From Bacteroidia bacterium (GTDB taxonomy: Bacteria > Bacteroidota > Bacteroidia > B-17B0 > Aurantibacillaceae): 64,000 nucleotides of DNA. The translations under genes and the position numbers were made by a program. The first letter of the stretch is position 1; each line of letters opens with the position of its first letter. Where the stretch lies: assembly GCA_016787895.1 (NCBI GenBank), contig JAEUTN010000002.1, positions 1-64,000 of the forward strand, written 5' to 3'. This document shows, piece by piece, positions 1 to 7,261 of the stretch. A model generated the notes under the pieces. The model did not search any database. It was given only the letters and a program-made list of their open reading frames with translations, and was not told the DNA's origin.

Positions 1-38
1 CGAAAAGCCCTCCACGAAATAAATCGAAGAGGGCTTAT
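1..38. repeat. First copy of a terminator-like hairpin repeat
   Basis: The segment carries arms AAGCCCTC and GAGGGCTT around an AT-rich loop. The same 36 bases recur at about 99-134. In this first copy the sequence after the right arm is ATGA instead of a T-run, so it looks like a damaged or unidirectional copy. It may end whatever lies left of the window. Confidence 0.6.
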
Positions 39-53
39 GATTTGTGTGTTAAT

Positions 54-91
54 GTCCCAAAGTAGATTCGCTTTGCAAATCACTTTGGGAC
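54..91. repeat. Inverted repeat between the two hairpin copies
   Basis: Arms GTCCCAAAGT (54-63) and ACTTTGGGAC (82-91) are perfect reverse complements, and the inside continues pairing with GATT/AATC around a CGCTTTGC loop. No T-run follows it. It fills the space between the two terminator-like repeats. Its function is unknown; an RNA-processing or REP-like element is possible. Confidence 0.6.
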
Positions 92-147
92 GGTAAAGCG
101 AAAAGCCCTCCACGAAATAAATCGAAGAGGGCTTTTCTGCTTTACCG
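91..147 (-). terminator. Long hairpin, likely terminator of tRNA-Arg
   Basis: The left arm CGGTAAAGC plus GAAAAGCCCTC (91-110) pairs with 127-147 over about 20 bp with one bulged base. The hairpin begins one or two bases beyond the tRNA 3' end, so the tRNA trailer forms one arm. Both strands show a TTTT run, so it may work in either direction. The inner 36 bases duplicate positions 1-36. Confidence 0.65.
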
Positions 148-148
148 G

Positions 149-222
149 TGGTCGCGAAGGGATTCAAACCCCTAACCTTCTGATCCGTAGTCAGATGCTC
201 TATTCAGTTGAGCTACGCAACC
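149..222 (-). tRNA. tRNA-Arg (anticodon ACG)
   Basis: On the minus strand the acceptor arms GGTTGCG and CGCGACC pair (one G-T), followed by a D arm GCTC/GAGC, an anticodon stem TCTGA/TCAGA with loop CTACGGA (anticodon ACG), and a T arm AGGGG/CCCTT with loop TTTGAAT. The discriminator base is A at 149. The next bases read CCG, so the terminal CCA is not encoded and must be added by tRNA nucleotidyltransferase. The gene is read from a promoter at 303-331 and is followed directly by a terminator hairpin. Confidence 0.95.
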
Positions 223-302
223 CATTGTCTTCCGAAGCCTTGGCGAAGGAGGACATTGTCTCTCTCCATTTGCCTCAGTACGTCCTGACGTAAATTGAGC
301 CG

Positions 303-331
303 CAAATATAGGGTTTTTTTGTAATTTGCAA
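303..331 (-). promoter_or_regulatory. Bacteroidota-type promoter for tRNA-Arg
   Basis: The minus strand shows TATATTTG (303-310), an exact match to the Bacteroidota -7 box TAnnTTTG. It is preceded by TTG (329-331) at an 18-base spacing, matching the -33 element. Transcription would start near 297-299, giving a leader of about 75 nt before the tRNA. It lies back to back with dapD. Confidence 0.7.
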
Positions 332-351
332 GTCATTTTTAAGCCCCCTTT

Positions 352-1161
352 ATGCAAAAAATCATCGAATCGGCCTGGGAAAACCGGGAATTGTTGCACG
401 ATAAATCAGTTGTTAAAACCATCAACGAAGTTATTGAACTCCTCGACCTTGGTCAGCTTCGTGTGGCCGAACCTACAAGCGATGGGAACTGGAAAGTGAA
501 CGATTGGGTGAAAAAAGCGGTGATTTTGTATTTCCCGACCCGCAAGATGAATACTATAGAAGTGGGTCCCCTGGAATTTCACGATAAAATGGCCCTAAAA
601 ACCAATTACGCTAAGTTGGGCGTTCGTGTGGTGCCCCATGCCATCGCGCGTTACGGAGCTTTTCTGGCAAGTGGTGTGATTATGATGCCGTCTTATGTAA
701 ACATTGGTGCTTATGTGGATGCCGGAACCATGGTGGATACCTGGGCCACGGTGGGCAGTTGCGCGCAGATTGGTAAAAATGTGCACCTGAGTGGAGGTGT
801 TGGTATTGGTGGGGTATTAGAACCTGTTCAAGCCGCGCCTGTCATTATTGAAGACAATTGTTTTGTGGGCTCACGTTGTATAGTGGTAGAAGGTGTGCGT
901 GTGGGAAAGGAAGCCGTGCTTGGCGCCAACGTGGTGCTCACCATGTCAACCAAAATTATTGATGTCACCGGAGAAAAGCCGGTTGAACACAAAGGCTTTG
1001 TGCCTGAACGAAGCGTGGTGATTCCGGGTTCTTATACCAAACAATTTCCTGCAGGAGAATTTCAGGTGCCCTGCGCCCTCATCATTGGAAAACGCAAAGC
1101 AAGCACCGATCTCAAAACATCTCTGAACGATGCTTTGAGGGAAAATAATGTGGCGGTGTAA
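352..1161 (+). CDS. dapD: 2,3,4,5-tetrahydropyridine-2,6-dicarboxylate N-succinyltransferase
   Basis: DapD transfers succinate from succinyl-CoA to tetrahydrodipicolinate in the succinylase branch of diaminopimelate/lysine synthesis, in the cytoplasm. The 269-residue length is normal. The N-terminal third is helical (residues 1-100). The middle shows the glycine-rich hexapeptide pattern of a left-handed beta-helix, with the family stretches VNIGAYVDAGTMVDTWATVG and SGGVGIGGVLEP (roughly 120-165), and the C-terminus has the typical PCALIIGKR segment. ATG at 352 is the natural start. dapF, a later step of the same pathway, lies at 14.9 kb. A lipoprotein gene follows 14 bases downstream but is very different in base composition. 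Confidence 0.95.
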   Translation: MQKIIESAWENRELLHDKSVVKTINEVIELLDLGQLRVAEPTSDGNWKVNDWVKKAVILYFPTRKMNTIEVGPLEFHDKMALKTNYAKLGVRVVPHAIARYGAFLASGVIMMPSYVNIGAYVDAGTMVDTWATVGSCAQIGKNVHLSGGVGIGGVLEPVQAAPVIIEDNCFVGSRCIVVEGVRVGKEAVLGANVVLTMSTKIIDVTGEKPVEHKGFVPERSVVIPGSYTKQFPAGEFQVPCALIIGKRKASTDLKTSLNDALRENNVAV

Positions 1162-1175
1162 ATAAAATTTAGAAA

Positions 1176-2501
1176 ATGAAGGCTTCTTTCGTAAAGTTAT
1201 TCTTCCTTTTAGGATTGGCCTTTATTTTCTCTCATTGTCAGAAAGATAAGTTTGATAGCATTGGTGGGGACCTGGCATCGCCGGATACAACTGAGAAACG
1301 CAGTTATTTCACGGATACGCTTCAAACGCAGGTAGAGGAAGTTAAGGAGGTGTTTGTTGCATATGTAGCAAAGGGACATTTTTTTTATGTGATCCAAAAT
1401 ATTACTGGTAGCACCTATCGTTTAACCAAATGTACCCGTGAAATTGATACGCTCTATTCAAAAATTCTGGATTTAGGACCGGGAAACTTGATTCAGATTA
1501 AAGGCGATTTAACGGAGGATGCTTTTTACACCCTAACTGCAACAAATAAGTTCGGAGATCTCACTGGCCCCTCGGTTAGTGCCTTTACTTTAGCAAACAC
1601 ATATACTGACTCAACTTGTTCAAAATCCACACAAACTAACGACTATAATTATGAAAGTGACTTCCGACCAGAGGGTGCTTTAAAGCAAGACAACTTTACT
1701 CTACTGAAAAAGTTTAATGCTTATGGGAAGGAAATCTGGAGCAAAGAGTTTTCGGGAAACTATTTTTCTCAGAATGCTATGGGATGGGCGAATAACGGCA
1801 ATCTGTATCTGATTACTTTTCTTAATTATCCAGTTCGCTATAAACTTAATTCTTTGCTTAGTCAGTCGTTTCCTTATTACGATCAAATTCTTGATTCAAA
1901 TAGCTGCACGATTTATGCCCTCAATAAGAGCGGGGTCATTTTAAGAAAAAGAAAAATAGAAGGGATTTACAACTATTTTCATTCTATCTCACCCAATCTA
2001 AGCCTCTCTTCAAACTACTTGAGGGTAAGCGGAAGGGATTTTTTGTATACACTGGATTATAACTTAAATCTGGTCTCAAATGCTAAGCCTTTGAAAAATA
2101 CCTGCAACAACTTTCTGCGAAATGTTATTTCTAATCCTTTGCTGCCCAATGTATATGTATCCGGCTATATGACTTATGCGAACTATACTGATAGAAATTA
2201 TTATCGCGTTGATTTGAATGGACTTACAGAGGAAAATTCCCGGCAAAACATCAATCCTTCCCCTGTTTTCTTTAGTATGAACAAGTTCGGCCAATTTTAT
2301 TCATTGAATTCGACAAATACTGTGACCAAACATAATAGTGATGAAACTATTTTGTTTTCAAAACTATTAAACTCAGACATTTCTGGCTTCTCAATAAGTA
2401 AAAATGCTTGTACAGAAGATAGTTATGGAAAATTGTATTGTTTTGCCCTGGAAAACAGCCTGATCAGGGTCTACAAATTGGATGAAAACGGAAATTTTTA
2501 G
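1176..2501 (+). CDS. AT-rich putative lipoprotein, function unknown
   Basis: I do not recognise this 441-residue protein. It starts with a charged n-region and a hydrophobic stretch (residues 6-20) ending FSHCQKD. Cys21 could be lipidated, but His at -1 is unusual for a lipobox. The residues after Cys (QKDKFD) are charged, which in Bacteroidota often accompanies surface-exposed lipoproteins. The rest is rich in Asn, Tyr, Ser and aromatic residues and has short repeats of the form 'NLYLITFL', 'GKLYCFAL', suggesting beta-strand or propeller structure. Base composition drops to roughly one third G+C here, against about half in dapD, which suggests foreign origin or relaxed selection. The 3' end overlaps the convergent cmk gene by 4 bases. 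Confidence 0.7.
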   Translation: MKASFVKLFFLLGLAFIFSHCQKDKFDSIGGDLASPDTTEKRSYFTDTLQTQVEEVKEVFVAYVAKGHFFYVIQNITGSTYRLTKCTREIDTLYSKILDLGPGNLIQIKGDLTEDAFYTLTATNKFGDLTGPSVSAFTLANTYTDSTCSKSTQTNDYNYESDFRPEGALKQDNFTLLKKFNAYGKEIWSKEFSGNYFSQNAMGWANNGNLYLITFLNYPVRYKLNSLLSQSFPYYDQILDSNSCTIYALNKSGVILRKRKIEGIYNYFHSISPNLSLSSNYLRVSGRDFLYTLDYNLNLVSNAKPLKNTCNNFLRNVISNPLLPNVYVSGYMTYANYTDRNYYRVDLNGLTEENSRQNINPSPVFFSMNKFGQFYSLNSTNTVTKHNSDETILFSKLLNSDISGFSISKNACTEDSYGKLYCFALENSLIRVYKLDENGNF

Positions 2502-3211
2502 TGCAGAGGGGGCTCCCTACGGATCAATAGCAGGTCGCTTACCAGTTTAAGCACAAATTCCAACTGCTGTTCCCTGCTCAAATCGCTATTGTCCAGCACC
2601 ACCGCGTCATCGGCTTTTATTAGAGGGTTTTCTTTGCGATTCAAATCTTCCTGATCGCGTTGTTGCAAATTGTGTTTTATGTCATCTAAGCTAAAGTACT
2701 GCCCTTTGCTGCTGTATTCATCGGCTCTGCGCCTGGCCCTCACTTCAGGGTCGGCGGTCATGAATAATTTAAGTTCTGCTTTTGGAAATACATTCGTACC
2801 AATGTCCCTGCCATCCATCACCACCCCTTTGCGTTTGCCCATTTGCCGCTGAAGCGCCACCATTTTTTCACGCACTTCTTTTATCGTGCTCACTTTTGAA
2901 ACTACTGAACTTACCGGCATCAAACGAATTTCCTGTTCAACATTTTCACCATTCAAGGTAATGTCGGAGTGATGGGTTTCGGGATTGTTAACAAATCCCA
3001 ATTCTATTTCTGACAGGGCCTGAATCAGAGCGGTTTCATTTATGTTTTTTTCGGTGTCGATCCACTGATGACGAATGGCGTATAAAGTCACAGCCCGGTA
3101 CATGGCCCCGGTATCAATGTATTTATAGTTAAGTTTATGCGCCAGAGCCTTGGCCAGAGTGCTTTTCCCGCAACTGCTGAAACCGTCGATGGCTATGGTA
3201 ATGTTCTGCAT
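2498..3211 (-). CDS. cmk: Cytidylate kinase
   Basis: Cmk phosphorylates CMP and dCMP with ATP in pyrimidine salvage. The 237-residue protein begins with a nucleotide-binding stretch IAIDGFSSCGKSTLAKALA (P-loop GFSSCGKST, residues 10-18), followed by YIDTGAMYRAVT, the CMP-site signature, and later MDGRDIGTNVFP and a lid region ADPEVRARRR. All are typical of bacterial CMP kinases. The gene is divergent from purA and convergent with the AT-rich lipoprotein gene, overlapping it by 4 bases. Upstream I see only an imperfect -7 box (TTAATTTA) five bases before the ATG. Confidence 0.95.
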   Translation of the reverse strand: MQNITIAIDGFSSCGKSTLAKALAHKLNYKYIDTGAMYRAVTLYAIRHQWIDTEKNINETALIQALSEIELGFVNNPETHHSDITLNGENVEQEIRLMPVSSVVSKVSTIKEVREKMVALQRQMGKRKGVVMDGRDIGTNVFPKAELKLFMTADPEVRARRRADEYSSKGQYFSLDDIKHNLQQRDQEDLNRKENPLIKADDAVVLDNSDLSREQQLEFVLKLVSDLLLIRREPPLH

Positions 3212-3305
3212 TTCGCTAAATTAACAAAACAAAATGCAGGAAAAAGACCCTCCCATTTTATTTTAAAATTTTATTAAAAAGCCCCTCTATCCTTGGCAAT
3301 TACAC

Positions 3306-3313
3306 TAAATTTG
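3306..3313 (+). promoter_or_regulatory. -7 box upstream of purA
   Basis: TAAATTTG matches the TAnnTTTG consensus exactly and lies 19 bases before the purA ATG. I do not see a TTG at the expected -33 spacing, so this rests on the -7 element alone. Confidence 0.45.
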
Positions 3314-3332
3314 CCCTTTAATTCAAATCAGA

Positions 3333-4601
3333 ATGATCAAAGCGGATGTACTCTTAGGCCTGCAATGGGGCGATGAAGGAAAAGGCAAAATTGTGGATGT
3401 ACTCACCCCCGATTACGATATTATTGCCCGTTTTCAGGGCGGACCCAATGCCGGACACACCCTCGAGTTCAATGGCATCAAACACGTATTGCATACCATC
3501 CCCAGCGGCATCTTTCATCCCACTGCCATCAACGTGGTGGGCAATGGTGTGGTGATCGATCCGGTAATTTTCCGCAAAGAAATAGAAGCGTTGCAAAAAT
3601 TGGGTGTTGATGTACAAAGCAAATTACTCATCAGCAAACGGGCCCATCTTATTTTACCAACTCACCGCCTGATCGACGCGGCCAGCGAAGCCTCCAAAGG
3701 AAAAAACAAAATTGGTTCTACCCTCAAAGGCATAGGCCCAACCTACATGGATAAAACCGGGCGCAATGGATTACGCGTGGGAGACATTGAAACCGATGAG
3801 TTCATGGAAAAATATTCGGCATTGGTTGAAAAACACAAACAATTGCTTTCCTTCCATCAATACGACTACAACCTTTCAGAACTGGAGCCGACCTGGTTTG
3901 AAGCCATAGAATTTTTAAAACAACTGCAGTTTGTTGAAACAGAGCATTACCTGAACAACGCCATTAAAAACGGGAAACGTGTGCTGGCGGAAGGTGCGCA
4001 AGGCAGTTTACTGGACATTGATTTTGGGTCATATCCCTTTGTCACCAGCAGCAACACCATTTGCGCGGGGGCCTGCAATGGTTTAGGCATTGCCCCTAAC
4101 CGCATTGGAAAAGTGATTGGCATTTTTAAAGCTTATTGCACCCGCGTGGGCAGTGGACCTTTTCCTACTGAACTAGATAACGAAACAGGTGAAAAAATGC
4201 GCCAGATTGGTCGTGAATTCGGCAGCACCACTGGCCGTGCGCGCAGAACCGGCTGGCTCGACCTTCCTGCTTTGAAATACGCGGTGATGGTGAACGGGGT
4301 TACTGAACTGATGATGATGAAAGCCGATGTACTGAGCGATTTTCAAACCATTGAAGTGTGCACACACTACAGCTACCGCGGAAAAACCATCGATTACCTT
4401 CCGTATAACATCGATCCTGCTTACCTAAAACCGGTTACCGTAAAATTGAAAGGCTGGAACAAAGATTTAACTCAAATAGACAACAAAGCAAAATTTCCTA
4501 TTGAATTAATGGAATACATTCGTTTTGTTGAAACAGCGGTTGAAACGCCCATCTCTATTGTTTCCGTTGGTCCGGATAGAACGCAGACCATTCGGATGTG
4601 A
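3333..4601 (+). CDS. purA: Adenylosuccinate synthase
   Basis: PurA makes adenylosuccinate from IMP, aspartate and GTP, the first committed step to AMP. The 422-residue protein opens with the GTP-binding loop QWGDEGKGKIVD (catalytic Asp and Lys), then GGPNAGHT (catalytic His), STLKGIGPTYMDK, and the late RVGSGPFPTEL and GRARRTGWLDL segments, covering the whole family length. A -7 box lies just upstream. It is convergent with lgt, with 12 bases between stop codons. Another purine gene, purN, lies beyond lgt. Confidence 0.97.
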   Translation: MIKADVLLGLQWGDEGKGKIVDVLTPDYDIIARFQGGPNAGHTLEFNGIKHVLHTIPSGIFHPTAINVVGNGVVIDPVIFRKEIEALQKLGVDVQSKLLISKRAHLILPTHRLIDAASEASKGKNKIGSTLKGIGPTYMDKTGRNGLRVGDIETDEFMEKYSALVEKHKQLLSFHQYDYNLSELEPTWFEAIEFLKQLQFVETEHYLNNAIKNGKRVLAEGAQGSLLDIDFGSYPFVTSSNTICAGACNGLGIAPNRIGKVIGIFKAYCTRVGSGPFPTELDNETGEKMRQIGREFGSTTGRARRTGWLDLPALKYAVMVNGVTELMMMKADVLSDFQTIEVCTHYSYRGKTIDYLPYNIDPAYLKPVTVKLKGWNKDLTQIDNKAKFPIELMEYIRFVETAVETPISIVSVGPDRTQTIRM

Positions 4602-4613
4602 TTCCTTGTGATT

Positions 4614-5456
4614 TTATTCCTTCAAGTTAGGCTTGAGTTGATAGGATCTCCAGATCATAAACACCCCAAGTGCAATAAAAGGCAGGCTTAAAATCTGTCC
4701 CATGTTAATAGGCAAAGCCCCTTCAAAAGCCACCTGGTTTTCCTTCAGCATTTCGTCGAAAAAACGCTCTACAAACAACAACACACAAAACAGTCCGAAC
4801 ATAAATCCCGGACCAAAAGCCTTTCGTTTGTTTTTCCAGAACCAGTACATCAGTCCAAACAAAAGCAAACAGTAAATGGCTTCGTACAATTGCGCCGGGT
4901 GACGGGGTTGATTGTCTTCACGAACAAAAATAAAGGCCCAGGGCACATTGGTTACTGTGCCGATAATTTCACTGTTGATGAGGTTGCCAATGCGTATAAA
5001 CATGGCGGCCAGTGGTACTACTACCACCAAACGGTCGAAGAGCCAAAGCAGGTTTTCTTTTTCTTTCCGGCAATACAGTAACATGGCGATGATAATACCG
5101 ATGGCACCGCCGTGACTGGCCAAACCACCTTCGTACACTTTTAAAATATTTATGGGGTGAGAAAGGTAACCTTCGCTTATGATCTGGCCTTGCGCGTTGT
5201 ATTCGTCAAACCAGGGACCATAAAACAAACAATGCCCGAGGCGCGCGCCGATAATCGTTCCTAAAATAATATACAGGGTTAAGGTGTCGAGTGCTTTTTC
5301 AGTTCTGCCTTCCGTTTTGTAAATGCGGTTCATAATAAAATGTGAGCAGATGAAGGCCAGCGCCCACATAAGGCCGTACCAGCGCACAGGCCAGTCGATA
5401 CCGGGAATGGTAAAGAGTTCGGGAGAGGGGTTCCAATGGATGTAGGCGTTCAGCAT
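4614..5456 (-). CDS. lgt: Phosphatidylglycerol-prolipoprotein diacylglyceryl transferase
   Basis: Lgt moves diacylglycerol from phosphatidylglycerol to the lipobox cysteine of prolipoproteins in the inner membrane, so it serves the several lipoproteins of this window. The 280-residue protein has about seven hydrophobic segments and the Lgt signature GGLASHGGAIG followed by RIGNLINSEIIG, then HPAQLYEA and ERFFDE near the end. I chose ATG at 5456. A TTG nine bases upstream lies inside the -7 box TACTTTTG (5463-5470), so it is an unlikely start. The gene is divergent from purN; the two promoter boxes are only 12 bases apart. Confidence 0.95.
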   Translation of the reverse strand: MLNAYIHWNPSPELFTIPGIDWPVRWYGLMWALAFICSHFIMNRIYKTEGRTEKALDTLTLYIILGTIIGARLGHCLFYGPWFDEYNAQGQIISEGYLSHPINILKVYEGGLASHGGAIGIIIAMLLYCRKEKENLLWLFDRLVVVVPLAAMFIRIGNLINSEIIGTVTNVPWAFIFVREDNQPRHPAQLYEAIYCLLLFGLMYWFWKNKRKAFGPGFMFGLFCVLLFVERFFDEMLKENQVAFEGALPINMGQILSLPFIALGVFMIWRSYQLKPNLKE

Positions 5457-5462
5457 AGCTGA

Positions 5463-5470
5463 CAAAAGTA
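5463..5470 (-). promoter_or_regulatory. -7 box of lgt, six bases from the ATG
   Basis: The minus strand reads TACTTTTG, an exact TAnnTTTG match. Its last base is six bases from the lgt ATG, so transcription would start at or next to the start codon and the mRNA would be leaderless or nearly so. No clear -33 TTG is visible. Confidence 0.5.
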
Positions 5471-5482
5471 ATAATTATTGGC

Positions 5483-5490
5483 TATTTTTG
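5483..5490 (+). promoter_or_regulatory. -7 box of purN, five bases from the ATG
   Basis: TATTTTTG matches TAnnTTTG and ends five bases before the purN ATG at 5496. It implies a leaderless or very short-leader purN mRNA. It also argues against the in-frame TTG at 5478, which would lie upstream of the box. No clear -33 element is visible. Confidence 0.5.
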
Positions 5491-5495
5491 CGCCC

Positions 5496-6059
5496 ATGAT
5501 TAATGTGGCTGTTTTCGCCAGTGGAGAAGGTACCAACGCTGAAAACCTTTTTAAGTATTTCGCTAACGATCCCCGCGTTCGGATTAAACTGGTCATCACC
5601 AATAGGGAGGATGCCGGGGTAGTTGCAAAGGCACATCAATATAAAAAAACCGTTCAAATAGTATCCCGCGAAGCGCTTGAAAAGTACAGCAATCAGTTGG
5701 TGGAATTTCTTCAGGTGGAAAAAATTGACCTGATTGTGCTGGCCGGCTTTTTACTGAAGATTCCAGTTGAATTCATCAGGGCTTTTCCAAACCGTATCAT
5801 CAACCTTCATCCCTCTTTGCTTCCCAAATACGGAGGAAAAGGCATGTATGGCAAACACGTGCACGAAGCGGTTTTAGCAAATAAGGAAAAAACAAGCGGA
5901 GTAACAGTGCACTATGTAAACGAGGTGTACGATCAGGGAGAGATTATTTTACAGGCCTCCTGTAACCTGAATGAAAATGAAACGATTGAAAGTTTGAGTG
6001 CAAAAATCCGGCAACTTGAATTTGAATGCCTTCCCAGGGCCATTGAAAAATTTCTGTAA
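5496..6059 (+). CDS. purN: Phosphoribosylglycinamide formyltransferase
   Basis: PurN formylates GAR using 10-formyl-tetrahydrofolate, the third step of purine synthesis. The 187-residue protein starts INVAVFASGEGTNAENL, the GAR-binding loop of the family, and has the folate/catalytic segment INLHPSLLPKYGGKGMYG with catalytic His, and a later SGVTVHYVNEVYDQG loop with the catalytic Asp. ATG at 5496 fits family starts and the promoter box just before it. The 3' end faces the monooxygenase gene with one base between stop codons. Confidence 0.94.
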   Translation: MINVAVFASGEGTNAENLFKYFANDPRVRIKLVITNREDAGVVAKAHQYKKTVQIVSREALEKYSNQLVEFLQVEKIDLIVLAGFLLKIPVEFIRAFPNRIINLHPSLLPKYGGKGMYGKHVHEAVLANKEKTSGVTVHYVNEVYDQGEIILQASCNLNENETIESLSAKIRQLEFECLPRAIEKFL

Positions 6060-6060
6060 A

Positions 6061-6351
6061 CTAAGCCTTCCATTCCTGTAAAGTCCAGGCTTCGGGTTTG
6101 GCATTGAACAAAGCTTTGGTGGCGGCCCATACCCCGGCAAACAACTCTGAATCTCTGTAGGCATTTAAGTCAGCTTCCTCGTCCCAGATACTAAACGTAA
6201 AAAACAAACAGGGATTGTTTACATCCTGTAACAATTCAACATGGTGACACCCTTTGCGTGCCTTAATTTTCGAACAGGAGGTTTTAAAGATGAGTTTAAA
6301 CTCTTCTACCTTATCAGGACGAAATTCCATTTTTACAATGCGTTTAATCAT
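6061..6351 (-). CDS. Antibiotic biosynthesis monooxygenase (ABM) domain protein
   Basis: The 96-residue protein has the ferredoxin-like ABM fold pattern: an N-terminal strand IKRIVKMEFRPDKVEEF, a helix, then CHHVELLQDVNNPCLFFTFSIWDEEADLNAYRDSELF, which is the typical 'E.W.d..a...H..s..f' layout. Members include YgiN-like quinol monooxygenases and heme-degrading IsdG types; I cannot choose between them. The ATG lies inside the end of the SAM hydrolase gene (8-base overlap), so the two are translated together, hydrolase first. Function of the pair is unknown. Confidence 0.8.
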   Translation of the reverse strand: MIKRIVKMEFRPDKVEEFKLIFKTSCSKIKARKGCHHVELLQDVNNPCLFFTFSIWDEEADLNAYRDSELFAGVWAATKALFNAKPEAWTLQEWKA

Positions 6352-7162
6352 GAATTTCTACCATAAGATTAAAATCAAAAGCCATACCCAGCTCTTTAGG
6401 GCACAGTAAACTATAAGCGCTACCCCCGTTAATGGCCACTTCCAGATGGTCAGAACTGTTGAAGAACACCACCAGGGCGCCGTGTTTCACATCGTCGTAG
6501 GTTTGACTGATTTTGGTGATGTGTTTTCCGGGAAAGGTGATGGAAAAGTTTTTTTTACCTACGGCTTTTTCAAACACGTCTTTTTTCAGATTGGTAATGA
6601 GGTTACCAAAATCATCCACATAAATGGCTTTGCCTCTTAAAATGTTGCCTTGCAGGTAACTCTCAAAACGGGTGGCTTTGTAATATTCTTCCGTTGGGCT
6701 GGCAATGTCTTCCAGGGCTTTGTTCTCAAGCAAATGCACCGCGGCGTCAACAAACACATCTTTCATAAAAAAATGCCGTTTGTGTTCCCCGCTGTAATAA
6801 ATCTGATATACTTTTTCTTTGAAGCCCGCATCAATAAGACTGAACAAACCATTATCAGGACTTAGAATGTATTGGTTTTGATATTTCGTAATAAGGTACC
6901 TTGAATTGTCAATCTCTCTTTGATTGTTCAGCATGCTTTTTTCCTGAACAAATTTAATGCCCACCAGGTGTATGCTGTTCTCAGGAAAATGAGGCAGCGC
7001 ATTTCTTAAAACATAAGCGGCATCTGAAATGTTGTTATTACGAATCTCACAACTTAAATCAATGATCTGTAAATCCTTCACCTTCGAAATCAAACCGGCT
7101 TTTACTATGGCCAGATAATGGTCACGGTAGCCAAGATCAGTGGTAAGGGTAACAATGCTCAT
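6344..7162 (-). CDS. S-adenosyl-L-methionine hydrolase (DUF62/SAM hydroxide adenosyltransferase)
   Basis: Proteins of this family split S-adenosylmethionine to adenosine and methionine using hydroxide; they are relatives of the fluorinases and chlorinases. The 272-residue protein starts IVTLTTDLGYRDHYLAIVKAG, the SAM-binding N-terminal motif, and continues with IIDLSCEIRNNNISDAAYVL, YILSPDNGLFSL and VDDFGNLITNL, all typical of the family. I chose ATG at 7162; the in-frame TTG at 7171 lies within the -7 box at 7169-7176. It is the first gene of a two-gene unit with the ABM protein. Its physiological role is not established from sequence. Confidence 0.88.
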   Translation of the reverse strand: MSIVTLTTDLGYRDHYLAIVKAGLISKVKDLQIIDLSCEIRNNNISDAAYVLRNALPHFPENSIHLVGIKFVQEKSMLNNQREIDNSRYLITKYQNQYILSPDNGLFSLIDAGFKEKVYQIYYSGEHKRHFFMKDVFVDAAVHLLENKALEDIASPTEEYYKATRFESYLQGNILRGKAIYVDDFGNLITNLKKDVFEKAVGKKNFSITFPGKHITKISQTYDDVKHGALVVFFNSSDHLEVAINGGSAYSLLCPKELGMAFDFNLMVEIHD

Positions 7163-7168
7163 CTTGTT

Positions 7169-7176
7169 CAAAAATA
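7169..7176 (-). promoter_or_regulatory. -7 box of the SAM hydrolase gene, six bases from the ATG
   Basis: The minus strand reads TATTTTTG and then six bases to the ATG at 7162. This is the same arrangement as at lgt and purN and again suggests a leaderless mRNA. No -33 TTG is seen. Confidence 0.5.
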
Positions 7177-7261
7177 AATATTATTTATCCCGTAATTTTT
7201 TCTAAACTTCATCATAGATTAACAGGTTTATAAACATTATTCCCTTCGCGAGCGCCAGAAC

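Noticed and set aside
1-136. Two copies of a 36-base repeat about 100 bases apart as a small CRISPR array
   Set aside because: The copies are palindromic terminator hairpins, there are only two, the spacer holds an inverted repeat, and no cas gene is near.
172-399. 75-codon open frame across the tRNA
   Set aside because: It runs through tRNA-Arg and the dapD start and has no protein features.
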